From a virus: a stretch of 35,826 nucleotides of DNA. Every line of letters starts with the position of its first letter. The first letter of the stretch is position 1. Below, one piece after another: positions 15,331 to 23,948 of the stretch. The DNA lies in IMG/VR virus record IMGVR_UViG_3300046492_000294, positions 1 through 35,826 of that record, one strand, 5' to 3'. The notes under the pieces were generated by a model that made no database searches, was not told the origin of the DNA, and was given only the letters and a program-made list of their open reading frames with translations. Both the position numbers and the translations under genes were made by a program.

Positions 15331-16376
15331 CACCAATCATCGAAGACACTATCCTGGGAAGCGACCTGGATTGCCAGTTCTACGACCTGCTCAATGTCAG
15401 AAGCCTTGAGCCGGTTCCTCCGAACCTGGCCACCAGCGATCACCCCGGGCTGACTGACGAGAGACTGCCGCTCCCAGGCAGTGTTTACGATGAGCATGTG
15501 GCGATCGACGCTGGCATCGTTCAATCCAAACTCAATTTGGATGGTCAGATCCCCCCGGCATGGCTCGGTACTTCGCCTGGTACCGCAGCTCAAGGGGATC
15601 TGGCCGAATATCTCGCCAATAAGGATCAGCCCGGCGGCTATGCCGGACTGGATTCCACAGGAAAGATTCCATCAGTGCGGCTGCCGGACGCCGCAGGAGC
15701 AGGCACTGTCACCTCTGTTGGCCTGACGATGCCTGCTTCTTTTGGTGTCACCGGAACTCCAGTGACAGGAGCCGGAACACTTCAAGTCCAGTGGGCACCG
15801 GTTCTCGATCTTTCCTGGTTCGGGAACAAGGAAGGGATTGCGGGGCCACCTCAGTTTTACAACACTCCACTTCCCCCCACTCTGATCCCCAGCCTTGATG
15901 CCTCGGTCGTCACAAGTGGAGTGTTCGACCCGGCCCGTCTCCCGGTGGCCGTGGGGATTGGTCTCTCCCATGCCTCGGGAGCGGTGCCTTCCCCCGGGGC
16001 TGGAACTGGGCCTGGGGAAAACGCTACCGATTACCTGGCCAGGGACATGACTTTCAAGCCCATGAGTGGCGATGTGCCCACGGTATTGCCGGTGTTGAAA
16101 GCTCCGAAGCTGGTCGCTGACAGGACGGTGGAAGATCCGGTGTCGGTGATCGTGTCCCTGGTGGAGATGCAGATGCTTGGCGATCCACCGGTGTCAACGG
16201 AGGTCAACATCGAAGATGCTCACCACGTTTTCTTTTACGAGATCGCAGCAACCCCGGGCTATAAGGAGTTCCCGCCGGAGAAATTTGTTCACGTTACGGC
16301 ACCGGCCACTGTTCACGCCTACTGCGCTCACGCCGGAATGGAGAATTCCCCTGTAACCACACTCACGCTGGCATGA
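15327..16376 (+). CDS. Tail-fibre-like protein, paralogue 1
   Basis: 349 residues. The N-terminus MTPIIEDTILGSDLDCQFYD is shared with the next protein and is probably the particle-docking region. Residues about 92-112 hold GGYAGLDSTGKIPSVRLP, the short Gly/Pro-rich motif common in phage fibres. SLDASVVTSGVFDPARLPVA follows near residues 190-209. The C-terminal 100 residues differ most from the paralogue, and probably form the receptor-contact or sugar-binding end (ends in HAYCAHAGMENSPVTTLTLA). I infer an adhesin role from these repeats and the tandem arrangement. Confidence 0.7.
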   Translation: MTPIIEDTILGSDLDCQFYDLLNVRSLEPVPPNLATSDHPGLTDERLPLPGSVYDEHVAIDAGIVQSKLNLDGQIPPAWLGTSPGTAAQGDLAEYLANKDQPGGYAGLDSTGKIPSVRLPDAAGAGTVTSVGLTMPASFGVTGTPVTGAGTLQVQWAPVLDLSWFGNKEGIAGPPQFYNTPLPPTLIPSLDASVVTSGVFDPARLPVAVGIGLSHASGAVPSPGAGTGPGENATDYLARDMTFKPMSGDVPTVLPVLKAPKLVADRTVEDPVSVIVSLVEMQMLGDPPVSTEVNIEDAHHVFFYEIAATPGYKEFPPEKFVHVTAPATVHAYCAHAGMENSPVTTLTLA

Positions 16377-17476
16377 CACCAATTATTGAAGACACGGTTC
16401 TGGCGACTCCTCTGGATTGCCAGAATTTCGACATTCTCAATGCCGGACAGTTGTATCCGGTGCCTTTGGGTTTGGTCGGCACGAATGACCCCGCGCTCGA
16501 TGGCCCGAGAGTTCCCGTGCCGGGATCGGTTACCGATTTAAGCGTGAACGCCATAGCAGCCATCGCCCAGGACAAACTTCTGTTCAATGGCGCACCTCCA
16601 CCGTCATGGATCGGCGGCAACAGCAAGCAATTCGCTCCATCAGAACTGGTGGAACGGGTTGCCAACAAGGGTGCTCCCAATGGCTACGCCGCGCTCGGTG
16701 CGGATGGGAAGCTACCGCCCTCTCAGGTCGCCGCAGGCACCGACATTGGAACGGTGACTTACGTTGGCCTGAAGATGCCTCCGGAAATGCAGGTGGCAGG
16801 AAGCCCGATCACTGACAGCGGATCATTCGCTACCACATGGAAGGATGCTCCTGACGGAAGCTGGTTTGGCGTTATGACGGCGGGACTGGGTGGAATTCTC
16901 CAGCCAGCATTTCAGGTTGCGCCGCTGCCTCCGGGAGCGATTCCATCTATTGACGCCACTAAGTTCACATCCGGCGTGTTTGATAAGAAACATCTCCCCG
17001 TTGCCTCCGGCGGCGCGGATCACGCTCCTGGTGCTGTCCCTGACCCCGGGATAATTGGCCTTCCTACTGACTACCTCGGGCGCGACATGCAGTGGCATAC
17101 CCTGACTCCCGACGTCATCACTCAGCCGCGTTGCCCGATGCCGACCATCACGCTGGATTCGTGGACGGACAAAGACGTCACGGTGACGATTCGCTCAAAG
17201 CTGCCTGGGTCGTCACTTTTCATCCTTGTCCAGAAATATCCTCTTTACGAAAGCCCGGGTTTCTCGCTGTCAAAGGTCGAGCACCACGACAAGGATTTCA
17301 CCGATATTCACGACACCATCACGGTGAATGAGCTGGACATCGTTTGGGCTTACGCCGCCAAAGCCGGTTACAACAACAGCGGGTTCGCCACGCAATGTCC
17401 CGGTGCTGGAAAAACCAACCCGTGGCTCGTTGTCACGCCATTAACTGTCATCCCCTACCCAGACGTATGCCCATGA
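16373..17476 (+). CDS. Tail-fibre-like protein, paralogue 2
   Basis: 367 residues and clearly homologous to the preceding protein. It starts MTPIIEDTVLATPLDCQNFD, has NGYAALGADGKLPPSQV and SIDATKFTSGVFDKKHLPVA in the same order, then a divergent C-terminal half. Nucleotides at the two starts also match closely, so this is a tandem duplication whose ends have diverged, a common route to new receptor range. The C-terminal region carries a beta-strand-rich domain around TITLDSWTDKDVTVTI. Coupled to both neighbours by ATGA overlaps. Confidence 0.7.
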   Translation: MTPIIEDTVLATPLDCQNFDILNAGQLYPVPLGLVGTNDPALDGPRVPVPGSVTDLSVNAIAAIAQDKLLFNGAPPPSWIGGNSKQFAPSELVERVANKGAPNGYAALGADGKLPPSQVAAGTDIGTVTYVGLKMPPEMQVAGSPITDSGSFATTWKDAPDGSWFGVMTAGLGGILQPAFQVAPLPPGAIPSIDATKFTSGVFDKKHLPVASGGADHAPGAVPDPGIIGLPTDYLGRDMQWHTLTPDVITQPRCPMPTITLDSWTDKDVTVTIRSKLPGSSLFILVQKYPLYESPGFSLSKVEHHDKDFTDIHDTITVNELDIVWAYAAKAGYNNSGFATQCPGAGKTNPWLVVTPLTVIPYPDVCP

Positions 17477-19074
17477 ACAGAGAAACTGAAATACCTCTAC
17501 CTGTTGAAGAATCTGGAAGGACGTTGATTTACGACGGACTGGCCCAGAACGACATCGACATGGCGAATTACAGGTTGCTGAACCTGGACACCACCAACCT
17601 GCCTCCGATCGGAATTCCTCCCACCATCCATCCTCCGGCCAATCAGTGGCTGCACGACTGGGATGGGATCAATCATGTCTGGACAGCAACGCGGCCTACC
17701 TTCCTGGATATTGGCCCTGACAACGGAACGCTGACCAGAGACCAGCAATTAAGAATCTCCTCTCTTGGCGACGTCAGAATCGGGCAGTGGAACGCCACTC
17801 CGCTTGCCCCAAACAGGGTGCCCAGGCTCGACCTGATTATGCCCCCGCAGGACAACCTGAGCATCAACAACAAGAGGGTCGTCAATGTAGCCAATCCTGT
17901 CGATCCCAATGATGCGGTCAATAAAGGCTTCATGGACATGCTGCTGCAAGGCTTGAATCCAAAGGCAGCGGTTCGGGTGGCTTCACCAGGATCTGGACGA
18001 CCATGGCCCGGCCCAGGTGGACTGGGCGTGATTGATGGGGTCGAGATTCAGGACGGAGACCGAGTTCTCCTGTACAGTTATCCGCCTAACACTGCCTACC
18101 ATGAAGGCATCTGGATTGCCCGCGATGCAGTTAATTGGGAACGCGCTCCTGATACTCTCGGAGTGGGCGGATTGGATCGGGCCTACGTCCACGTTCTGGA
18201 AGGTGACCTGAACGCCGGAACAAGTTGGGTGCAGGTCGCCACGCTTGCGCATAACCCGCCGCAGCTTGGCGATGACCCGAACTGGATTCTCTTTTCCACC
18301 AGCGGGGCAACCATTATCCCGGGCAGTGGACTGACTAAGGACGGCAACACACTCAATGTGGTTGGCACGCCTGGAAGGATCTGGGTCGGGCCTGACAACG
18401 TGGACATTGATCCCGCTTACACGGGCCAGGATTCCATCACCAACCTTGGTCACGTTACAGAAGGCCGGTGGAACGCGGAACTGATCGAGGGCGCATACGG
18501 AGGGACAGGAGTCCAGAATTCCGGCAAGACAATCTCCATTTGCGGGAATTTCAGCACCTTCATGCCGCTGGATTCTCCGGACATAACAGCAGGCCGCGCC
18601 CTGATCTTTGCCCTGCTCGACAACACCCGACTGACACTTCCTACGGCTGGAATGGTTGCCACTGTTGACCATCCAGAGACCTTCACCAATAAGCGCATCG
18701 AGAAGCGCGTGGCGTCCTTTGTCGCGTTCGCTAGACCGGCCATCGACACTGACAACAACGACGTTTACAAACTGACCGCGCAGGATCAGCCGATCCTTTC
18801 ATTCACCGACAACCTGAGCGGGACGCCCACTGACGGACAGGAGCTTGAAATCTTCATCGAGGAAGTGCATGAGATTCCGCCTCCTCCCGCGCCGCCTGAC
18901 ATTCCAGTGGTGCAGTCCTTCCCCATCACATGGGGTGACGCATTCCGTGATAGCGGGACACTTAAACTGCCGCAGGTCACGGTTGGACTTGGTGGAATCT
19001 ACGTCAAGTTCGTCTTTAACACCGACCACGGCAAATGGTGGCTGGTCAACAGGGTGGACGACTTTGCCCTATGA
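17473..19074 (+). CDS. Tail fibre protein, third paralogue with GGTG and DGDRVL motifs
   Basis: 533 residues from ATG 17473, an ATGA overlap; the open frame extends back to 17344, but those residues are Arg/His/Cys-rich and implausible. The docking region TLIYDGLAQNDIDMANYRLL resembles the start of the two previous proteins. VVNVANPVDPNDAVNKGFMD at about 135-154 is a common fibre segment. KAAVRVAS to DGDRVLLYS, with GIWIARDAVNWERAPD (about 163-235), is the known fibre domain usually read as VRVA...GDRVLV...NGIY...RA-D. AYGGTGVQNSGKTI near 341 is the classic GGTG shaft motif. The C-terminus ends in a compact beta domain. Likely a receptor-binding fibre. Confidence 0.8.
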   Translation: MNRETEIPLPVEESGRTLIYDGLAQNDIDMANYRLLNLDTTNLPPIGIPPTIHPPANQWLHDWDGINHVWTATRPTFLDIGPDNGTLTRDQQLRISSLGDVRIGQWNATPLAPNRVPRLDLIMPPQDNLSINNKRVVNVANPVDPNDAVNKGFMDMLLQGLNPKAAVRVASPGSGRPWPGPGGLGVIDGVEIQDGDRVLLYSYPPNTAYHEGIWIARDAVNWERAPDTLGVGGLDRAYVHVLEGDLNAGTSWVQVATLAHNPPQLGDDPNWILFSTSGATIIPGSGLTKDGNTLNVVGTPGRIWVGPDNVDIDPAYTGQDSITNLGHVTEGRWNAELIEGAYGGTGVQNSGKTISICGNFSTFMPLDSPDITAGRALIFALLDNTRLTLPTAGMVATVDHPETFTNKRIEKRVASFVAFARPAIDTDNNDVYKLTAQDQPILSFTDNLSGTPTDGQELEIFIEEVHEIPPPPAPPDIPVVQSFPITWGDAFRDSGTLKLPQVTVGLGGIYVKFVFNTDHGKWWLVNRVDDFAL

Positions 19075-20999
19075 TTGATTTCTGGCAGCGTTTCTTTGGG
19101 AATACCGGTGGCGGTGGAAGCAGGTTCACTGGCGGCGGTGGGACATTTCCTCCTCCCACAAATCCCAATCCTTTTTCAAACATTCCGGATAGGTACGGTT
19201 GGCCGCCTACAGCCCCATGGATGGATTTCGGCAACAGAACTGACCCGACAATGACCCAACTGGTGCCCGGACTAGATCCGGATATGCCAAATTCAGAATT
19301 TGAGCAGCCTTTCAGGGGCGGTGGCCAAACGATCTACGATCCGGCGGAAATGTCGAACTTCGGTGACCTCTGGCATAAGATGTATCCCAATGCCCCCACG
19401 GGCGGTGCCGATCGCAACATTCTCACTCCTCAAGAAAGACAGCGGATGGGGATTCCCGATGCCAATGGCTACCAAACCATCGGCTACACACCCGACTACC
19501 CATACGGCGGAGATGATTCGCTGCCTCCACCGGCCAACATGGTACCTGAGCCGAGCCTTGCTCCCGACCTGGAGCCACGATTCGGCGGGCCTGGGTCTTA
19601 CCCCATAAGTAATCCTGCGCCTAACGAGACCATGTATCCCAATGACATGGGATACTTCCCTCCCGATTTCCCGCCTGATTTCAACAACCAGTACTTCCCC
19701 GATACGGTCTATAACCCTGCGCCTAACGACTTCATGGCTCCGCCAGCCAATGACATCTACCGGGATTATCCGTCCAATCCGAACCCCGCGCCAAATGAGT
19801 TCATGGCTCCGCCTACTAATGACGTTTACCAGGATTATCCATCTAACCCGAATCCTGCTCCCAATGAGACCATGTACCCGACCGGTACCAGTGGTTACTA
19901 TGACCCGACTGGAAACAGCTACGATTTTTCGGGCAGTCCGGTAAATGCGTTCAGTCCTCCTGATATTTTCGCAAATGGCCCAGCAGATCCAGGTGCGGGA
20001 TTCCAGTGGCCTTTCTTTATTGACCAGTTTTCAACCCCGGGCGGTGTACCTGACACCGGCGGCGGCGGTGGAGGCAATGTTAGCCCAGATGCCTACTCCG
20101 ATCCCAACACTTACGCTCCATCGCCGGGTAATCCCCAGACCATAAATCCGAATGATCCCAACAACAATCTGACCCGTGGTGGGCAAAGCATGCCTCTTTA
20201 TCCGACCGCGAATGATGTATTTCCACAACCTTCGATGATGGATGAACTGGGACGGCCCACTGACTGGAGGGGAGCTGGCCAGTTTGTCAAGGACGCCGCT
20301 GGCAACATTCGTGATGCCGCAGGAAGGATCGTTCAGGCAGCCGGAGAAGCCGCAACGGGAATTTTTAACAACATAATGAACGACCCTGGTTACTCCAGCC
20401 CAGGTTACCTTCAGTCCATAGGTTATCGTCCTGGCCAGGGGACTGGTTCAATGTGGCCGGGAGGATCGGAAGGTTACGGGAGTGACAATCCTTTTTCGCC
20501 TGAGTTTTCACTGACACCCGGCCCTATGCAGGGTGGTTTCATTGGCGGAGTCGGAGGACAGGGAGGAACACTGGCCGGAGGCGGCACAGTGGGAAACATG
20601 CTCACAGCCATCGGCTTCGGCGGCAATCTGGGTGGTGGCGGGCCAGTTAATCCCTCTGCTCTGGGCGGTATCAGAGGGCCAGCTAACCAGGCACTGACAT
20701 ACCTCCACAGGATGTACAAGGGTCTTTACACTACGCCTCAGAATTTTGGCCTGTTTAAGCATGCAATGCCGAGTCCCTGGGCCAGTCAGCCGCTTGGAAG
20801 TCCGTTGAACCCGGGGTGGAACTGGAACACCTACCATGGCGGGCAGGTTGATTTCCACAACCAACTGGTGAACACACCGGGTCTTTACCAGTCAATCATT
20901 GACCGCCTGACCAGTGGTAGTGGCGAAAAAGGAGCAAATGTCGGCGGCGGGCCTCCACAGAAACTCTCTCGGCACACACCAGAATTGAAACCGGCATGA
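19071..20999 (+). CDS. Asn/Pro-rich repeat structural protein
   Basis: 642 residues from ATG 19071, an ATGA overlap (the frame is open from 19035, but that extension overlaps the previous gene without reason). It is low-complexity, dominated by Asn, Pro, Gly, Tyr and Met. The NPAPNETMYP motif recurs with variants (NPAPNDFMAP, NPAPNEFMAP), and a 23-residue unit is repeated in tandem near residues 221-266. The C-terminal 150 residues are Gly-rich, then more ordered (YLHRMYKGLYTTPQNFGLFK). I do not recognise a family. Its place between fibre and tail genes suggests a flexible tail or neck component. Long disordered virion proteins of this kind often evolve rapidly. Confidence 0.65.
   Translation: MIDFWQRFFGNTGGGGSRFTGGGGTFPPPTNPNPFSNIPDRYGWPPTAPWMDFGNRTDPTMTQLVPGLDPDMPNSEFEQPFRGGGQTIYDPAEMSNFGDLWHKMYPNAPTGGADRNILTPQERQRMGIPDANGYQTIGYTPDYPYGGDDSLPPPANMVPEPSLAPDLEPRFGGPGSYPISNPAPNETMYPNDMGYFPPDFPPDFNNQYFPDTVYNPAPNDFMAPPANDIYRDYPSNPNPAPNEFMAPPTNDVYQDYPSNPNPAPNETMYPTGTSGYYDPTGNSYDFSGSPVNAFSPPDIFANGPADPGAGFQWPFFIDQFSTPGGVPDTGGGGGGNVSPDAYSDPNTYAPSPGNPQTINPNDPNNNLTRGGQSMPLYPTANDVFPQPSMMDELGRPTDWRGAGQFVKDAAGNIRDAAGRIVQAAGEAATGIFNNIMNDPGYSSPGYLQSIGYRPGQGTGSMWPGGSEGYGSDNPFSPEFSLTPGPMQGGFIGGVGGQGGTLAGGGTVGNMLTAIGFGGNLGGGGPVNPSALGGIRGPANQALTYLHRMYKGLYTTPQNFGLFKHAMPSPWASQPLGSPLNPGWNWNTYHGGQVDFHNQLVNTPGLYQSIIDRLTSGSGEKGANVGGGPPQKLSRHTPELKPA
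19731..19868 (+). repeat. Two tandem 69-base repeats coding for a 23-residue unit
   Basis: Units at 19731-19799 and 19800-19868, starting FMAPPANDIYRDYPS and FMAPPTNDVYQDYPS. They are diverged mainly at third codon positions, so the protein is conserved better than the DNA. That suggests selection for the repeated peptide rather than a very recent slippage event. Confidence 0.75.
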
Positions 21000-22849
21000 T
21001 TAAAGACAAAAACAGGGTGTTCGACGGCTGGCTCACGCTGGAAGGCGGAGTCGATGCTGGTCGCATGCCTGATTCCCTGGACGTCAACCAGGCAGTAAGC
21101 GCACGCAACATTACGTTTCGTGGCGGCACGATGAAAACTCGCCCGGGGTTCAGGAAACTGGACGAGGAATTCCCCGCTGGCACCGGTCAAACGTGGTGCT
21201 TCAATGAGCCACACACCTTCAATCCGGATAGTTCATTCATAGCCGGAGAATACAAGCCTAACAACGTGGGGATCAATGGTCTTGGTGCGTGTGTTTTCAC
21301 TACTGGGACGAAAGGAGACGTCACTGTTACCGCGTCCAGCCATGGCTTGATTGCCGGTCAGAAGGTGGTGTTCGTCACCAGTGGCACGCTTCCGGCGTCG
21401 ATTCATCCCGCTCCTCATCAGTATTTTGTCCTGAGCGACAGCCTGACTACGACCAATTTCAGGATTTCAGAGACCTTGAATGGCCCGAAAATCACGTTCG
21501 CCACGGCTGGGACTGGTGTGCATCGAGCTTTCCTGTTTGGCAGCATCGCACGCTGGTTCGTGAACGAAGACTCAAATTGGGTTTACAAGCACGGCATCCT
21601 GCAATGCGCTGCGGCCTACTCGCCTCATAACGGAGAAGACTGCATCGTGGCTCTCATTGGTGGCCGCCTGTTCAAGATCGTACCCCGGGTGAACACGGCC
21701 AAGGTCACCGAGGTCGTCATCGACGACGATCCTAAGAAGCTCCGGAACATGAAAAGGATTCCGATTGGCTATATGTGCCAGGCCGACAAATGGATGATCG
21801 CCCAGGACGGCAACAGCAGGGCCATCATCTTCGATTCGGTCAAGGCTCGCAGGGCGAAGACGACCGTGGACATTGACCACACTGAAATCCCAACCGGCAC
21901 CATGATGGCCTACGGCATGGGGCGGCTGGTGGTGATAGTCAACCAGCGCGATGTGGCGTTTGGCGACCTTTACGGAAGCCATGACCTGCCAGATCCCGCC
22001 GACTCACTGATCCTGTTCACGGAGCGCAATTTCCTGGCGGAAGGTTTCGATGCCGCCATCCCGTTCCAGCAGGGAGTGGCCACCGGGATGATCTTCTTTC
22101 CGCAGTTGGACACCTCCACCGGGAATGGTCAGCTCCTGGTGTTCGCAGAGCGCGGTGCCACCAGCTTTTTCCTTTCCCTGGATCGCAGCCTCTGGAAAAG
22201 CAGCTCTTTCCAGATCCTGTCGCTCCTTACAACGGGACTCCGGGGCCACCGCTCCATCTCGGTGGTGAACGAAGATCTATGGTTCAGGAGTGATGACGGA
22301 ATGCGCTCATGGCGTCAGGCCCGCAGTGAGCAGAGCGGCTGGGCGCACATCCCGCTCTCCACCAACGTCCGGCAGTACTTTGAAAACGACACAGGCTCGC
22401 TGCTCAAATACTGCTCCTCCATGTATTTCGACAACCGGGTTCTAATCAGCACTTCTCCGTTGTGGAACAATGGCCGACCAATCCACTGGGGATCGGTGGT
22501 GGTGGATTTCGACATCCTGAGTTCCTTTGGGCAGACCCCGAACGTGCAGTCCACGAAACCAGCATGGGAAGGTCAGTGGCTATCCACGAAGTTTCTTCCC
22601 ATCCAGTTGCTCACCGGAACGTTCAACGGCGTTACCCGATCGTTTATTTTCGGCATGGACGGCCACGGGGAGAATCAGCTCTACGAGCTGTCATCGGATG
22701 ACCACGACGATTTTGGCGGCGAACTCATCAACTGGGAGCTAATCAGCAGGACGTTCGATTTCAATAAGCTCAACCCGCAGGATTCTACTGTGTTTACAGA
22801 GAACGAACTGTATGATGGCGACCTGTGGCTGAAGGAGATCATCGAGTAA
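20996..22849 (+). CDS. Tail structural protein, nozzle/beta-propeller-like
   Basis: 617 residues. The start resembles large podoviral tail proteins: WLTLEGGVDAGRMPDSL followed by FRGGTMKTRPGFRKL (residues 42-56), where an RGG...TRPGF motif marks many tail-nozzle and DNA-stabilising proteins. After it, repeated strands with Trp and short loops (GSIARWFVNEDSNWVYKHG, LIGGRLFKI, DKWMIAQDGNSRAIIFD) suggest a beta-propeller or similar ring of blades. No enzyme motif is present. It overlaps the previous gene by 4 bases and abuts the next with no gap. The nozzle call is by motif and context; a base or adaptor protein is the alternative. Confidence 0.6.
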   Translation: MIKDKNRVFDGWLTLEGGVDAGRMPDSLDVNQAVSARNITFRGGTMKTRPGFRKLDEEFPAGTGQTWCFNEPHTFNPDSSFIAGEYKPNNVGINGLGACVFTTGTKGDVTVTASSHGLIAGQKVVFVTSGTLPASIHPAPHQYFVLSDSLTTTNFRISETLNGPKITFATAGTGVHRAFLFGSIARWFVNEDSNWVYKHGILQCAAAYSPHNGEDCIVALIGGRLFKIVPRVNTAKVTEVVIDDDPKKLRNMKRIPIGYMCQADKWMIAQDGNSRAIIFDSVKARRAKTTVDIDHTEIPTGTMMAYGMGRLVVIVNQRDVAFGDLYGSHDLPDPADSLILFTERNFLAEGFDAAIPFQQGVATGMIFFPQLDTSTGNGQLLVFAERGATSFFLSLDRSLWKSSSFQILSLLTTGLRGHRSISVVNEDLWFRSDDGMRSWRQARSEQSGWAHIPLSTNVRQYFENDTGSLLKYCSSMYFDNRVLISTSPLWNNGRPIHWGSVVVDFDILSSFGQTPNVQSTKPAWEGQWLSTKFLPIQLLTGTFNGVTRSFIFGMDGHGENQLYELSSDDHDDFGGELINWELISRTFDFNKLNPQDSTVFTENELYDGDLWLKEIIE

Positions 22850-23164
22850 ATGCACGATCTTCGCATACATTATCGTCCGGATAACTACCCGCAGTGGACT
22901 CTGTGGCGTGAGTTCATCGACAAGTTCACAATGATCGGTGAGCGCGGCCTGATCGACGCAGGTGGTGTGCCGACCGCACGCCCCGGGTTTGCTCCAAGAG
23001 TCTCGTTAGGCAAACCTGCCAACGACTGTGATCCAACCACCAGTCGCAAGCTGCGCCGGGGCTACGATTTTCAGATCAAGTTTTCCGGCTCTGGCCACAT
23101 AGTCATCGACCGGTTCAGGCTGCACGCGCAGCGTCAGATTGAAACTTCAAGAGCGAAATGCTAG
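22850..23164 (+). CDS. Small structural accessory protein
   Basis: 104 residues, not recognised. The first half has RPDNYPQWTLWREFIDKF and a Gly-rich link with ARPGF, echoing the TRPGF motif of the preceding tail protein. The second half is a short strand pair (YDFQIKFSGSGHIVIDRFRL), so it is probably a small beta partner of that tail protein. The start codon directly follows the previous stop, and the next gene begins 7 bases after its stop. Confidence 0.7.
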   Translation: MHDLRIHYRPDNYPQWTLWREFIDKFTMIGERGLIDAGGVPTARPGFAPRVSLGKPANDCDPTTSRKLRRGYDFQIKFSGSGHIVIDRFRLHAQRQIETSRAKC

Positions 23165-23171
23165 ACTGCTT

Positions 23172-23948
23172 ATGAATCCCCACGTTAAAACTGAGTTTGG
23201 CACGCCTGATCCCAATGCGACGCCGCTCAACCTCGTTCAGTTAATCCAGCTCCTCAACGGACTGGTCATCACCACCATCGAGGGGAGCTATCAGCCATAC
23301 GTTCTCCAGAATGGCACCCCTAATGCCGACGACCAGGACAAGGTGTGGATCGAGAAAGATTCCCAGGGCCGACCTGTGTCCATAAAGGTGTACTGGTCGG
23401 GGAGCTGGCGCAGGATTTACAACGGCATGCTTGGTGAGATCAGGGCGTTCCACGGTGCCCCGGGGTATAGCCCTGAAGGGCATTTCAATGCCACCGGCCT
23501 GGGGAACGTGGGCGGAGAATACGACGGCTGGGCTTTGTGCAACGGGAAGAACGGTACGCCGGACTTCTCGGACAAGTTCCTGGTCGGGGCGCACATGAAC
23601 AAGTCCGACAGCCATAACGATTATGAGGATGGCGAATGGCTGACCTGGGCCGATCCCAAAACAGGCCAGCACACTGGCGGAGTGCATGAGTTCATACTGA
23701 ACGAAAAGACCAGCTACCAGCCCACGGTGGACATCGGGACTCTCAAGATCGGCAGATACAAAATCGACTCCGGAGGGGAAGACCTCGACAAGCACGGACT
23801 GCTGTGGGGGAAACCCAGCGTGGGCAACGAAGACAACAACGAAATCCTGAAAATCCAGTCGGAAGGAAATCCAACTCCTGACGCAGTGAGCGTTCTTAAC
23901 CCATTCATCGCCCTCGGGTGGATCATCTTCATAGGATACCAGTCATAA
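23172..23948 (+). CDS. Tail collar-domain protein
   Basis: 258 residues from ATG 23172; the frame is also open from a TTG at 23139, which I reject because it lies inside the previous gene with no support. Residues 50-83 hold DQDKVWIEKDSQGRP, a known pre-collar strand region. Residues 88-140 match the phage tail Collar domain: GEIRAFHG, then GWALCNGKNGTPDFSDKFL, corresponding to the usual GEI..F.G ... GWLLCDGQ ... PDLRGRF. A His/Asp/Asn-rich segment follows, as in collar domains that bind metal. The domain usually sits at the tip or base of short tail fibres. The next ATG overlaps its TAA by one base. Confidence 0.75.
   Translation: MNPHVKTEFGTPDPNATPLNLVQLIQLLNGLVITTIEGSYQPYVLQNGTPNADDQDKVWIEKDSQGRPVSIKVYWSGSWRRIYNGMLGEIRAFHGAPGYSPEGHFNATGLGNVGGEYDGWALCNGKNGTPDFSDKFLVGAHMNKSDSHNDYEDGEWLTWADPKTGQHTGGVHEFILNEKTSYQPTVDIGTLKIGRYKIDSGGEDLDKHGLLWGKPSVGNEDNNEILKIQSEGNPTPDAVSVLNPFIALGWIIFIGYQS

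Noticed and set aside
17344-17472. N-terminal extension of the third fibre protein
   Set aside because: Forty-three Arg/His/Cys-rich residues inside the previous gene; the ATGA overlap at 17473 is the natural start.
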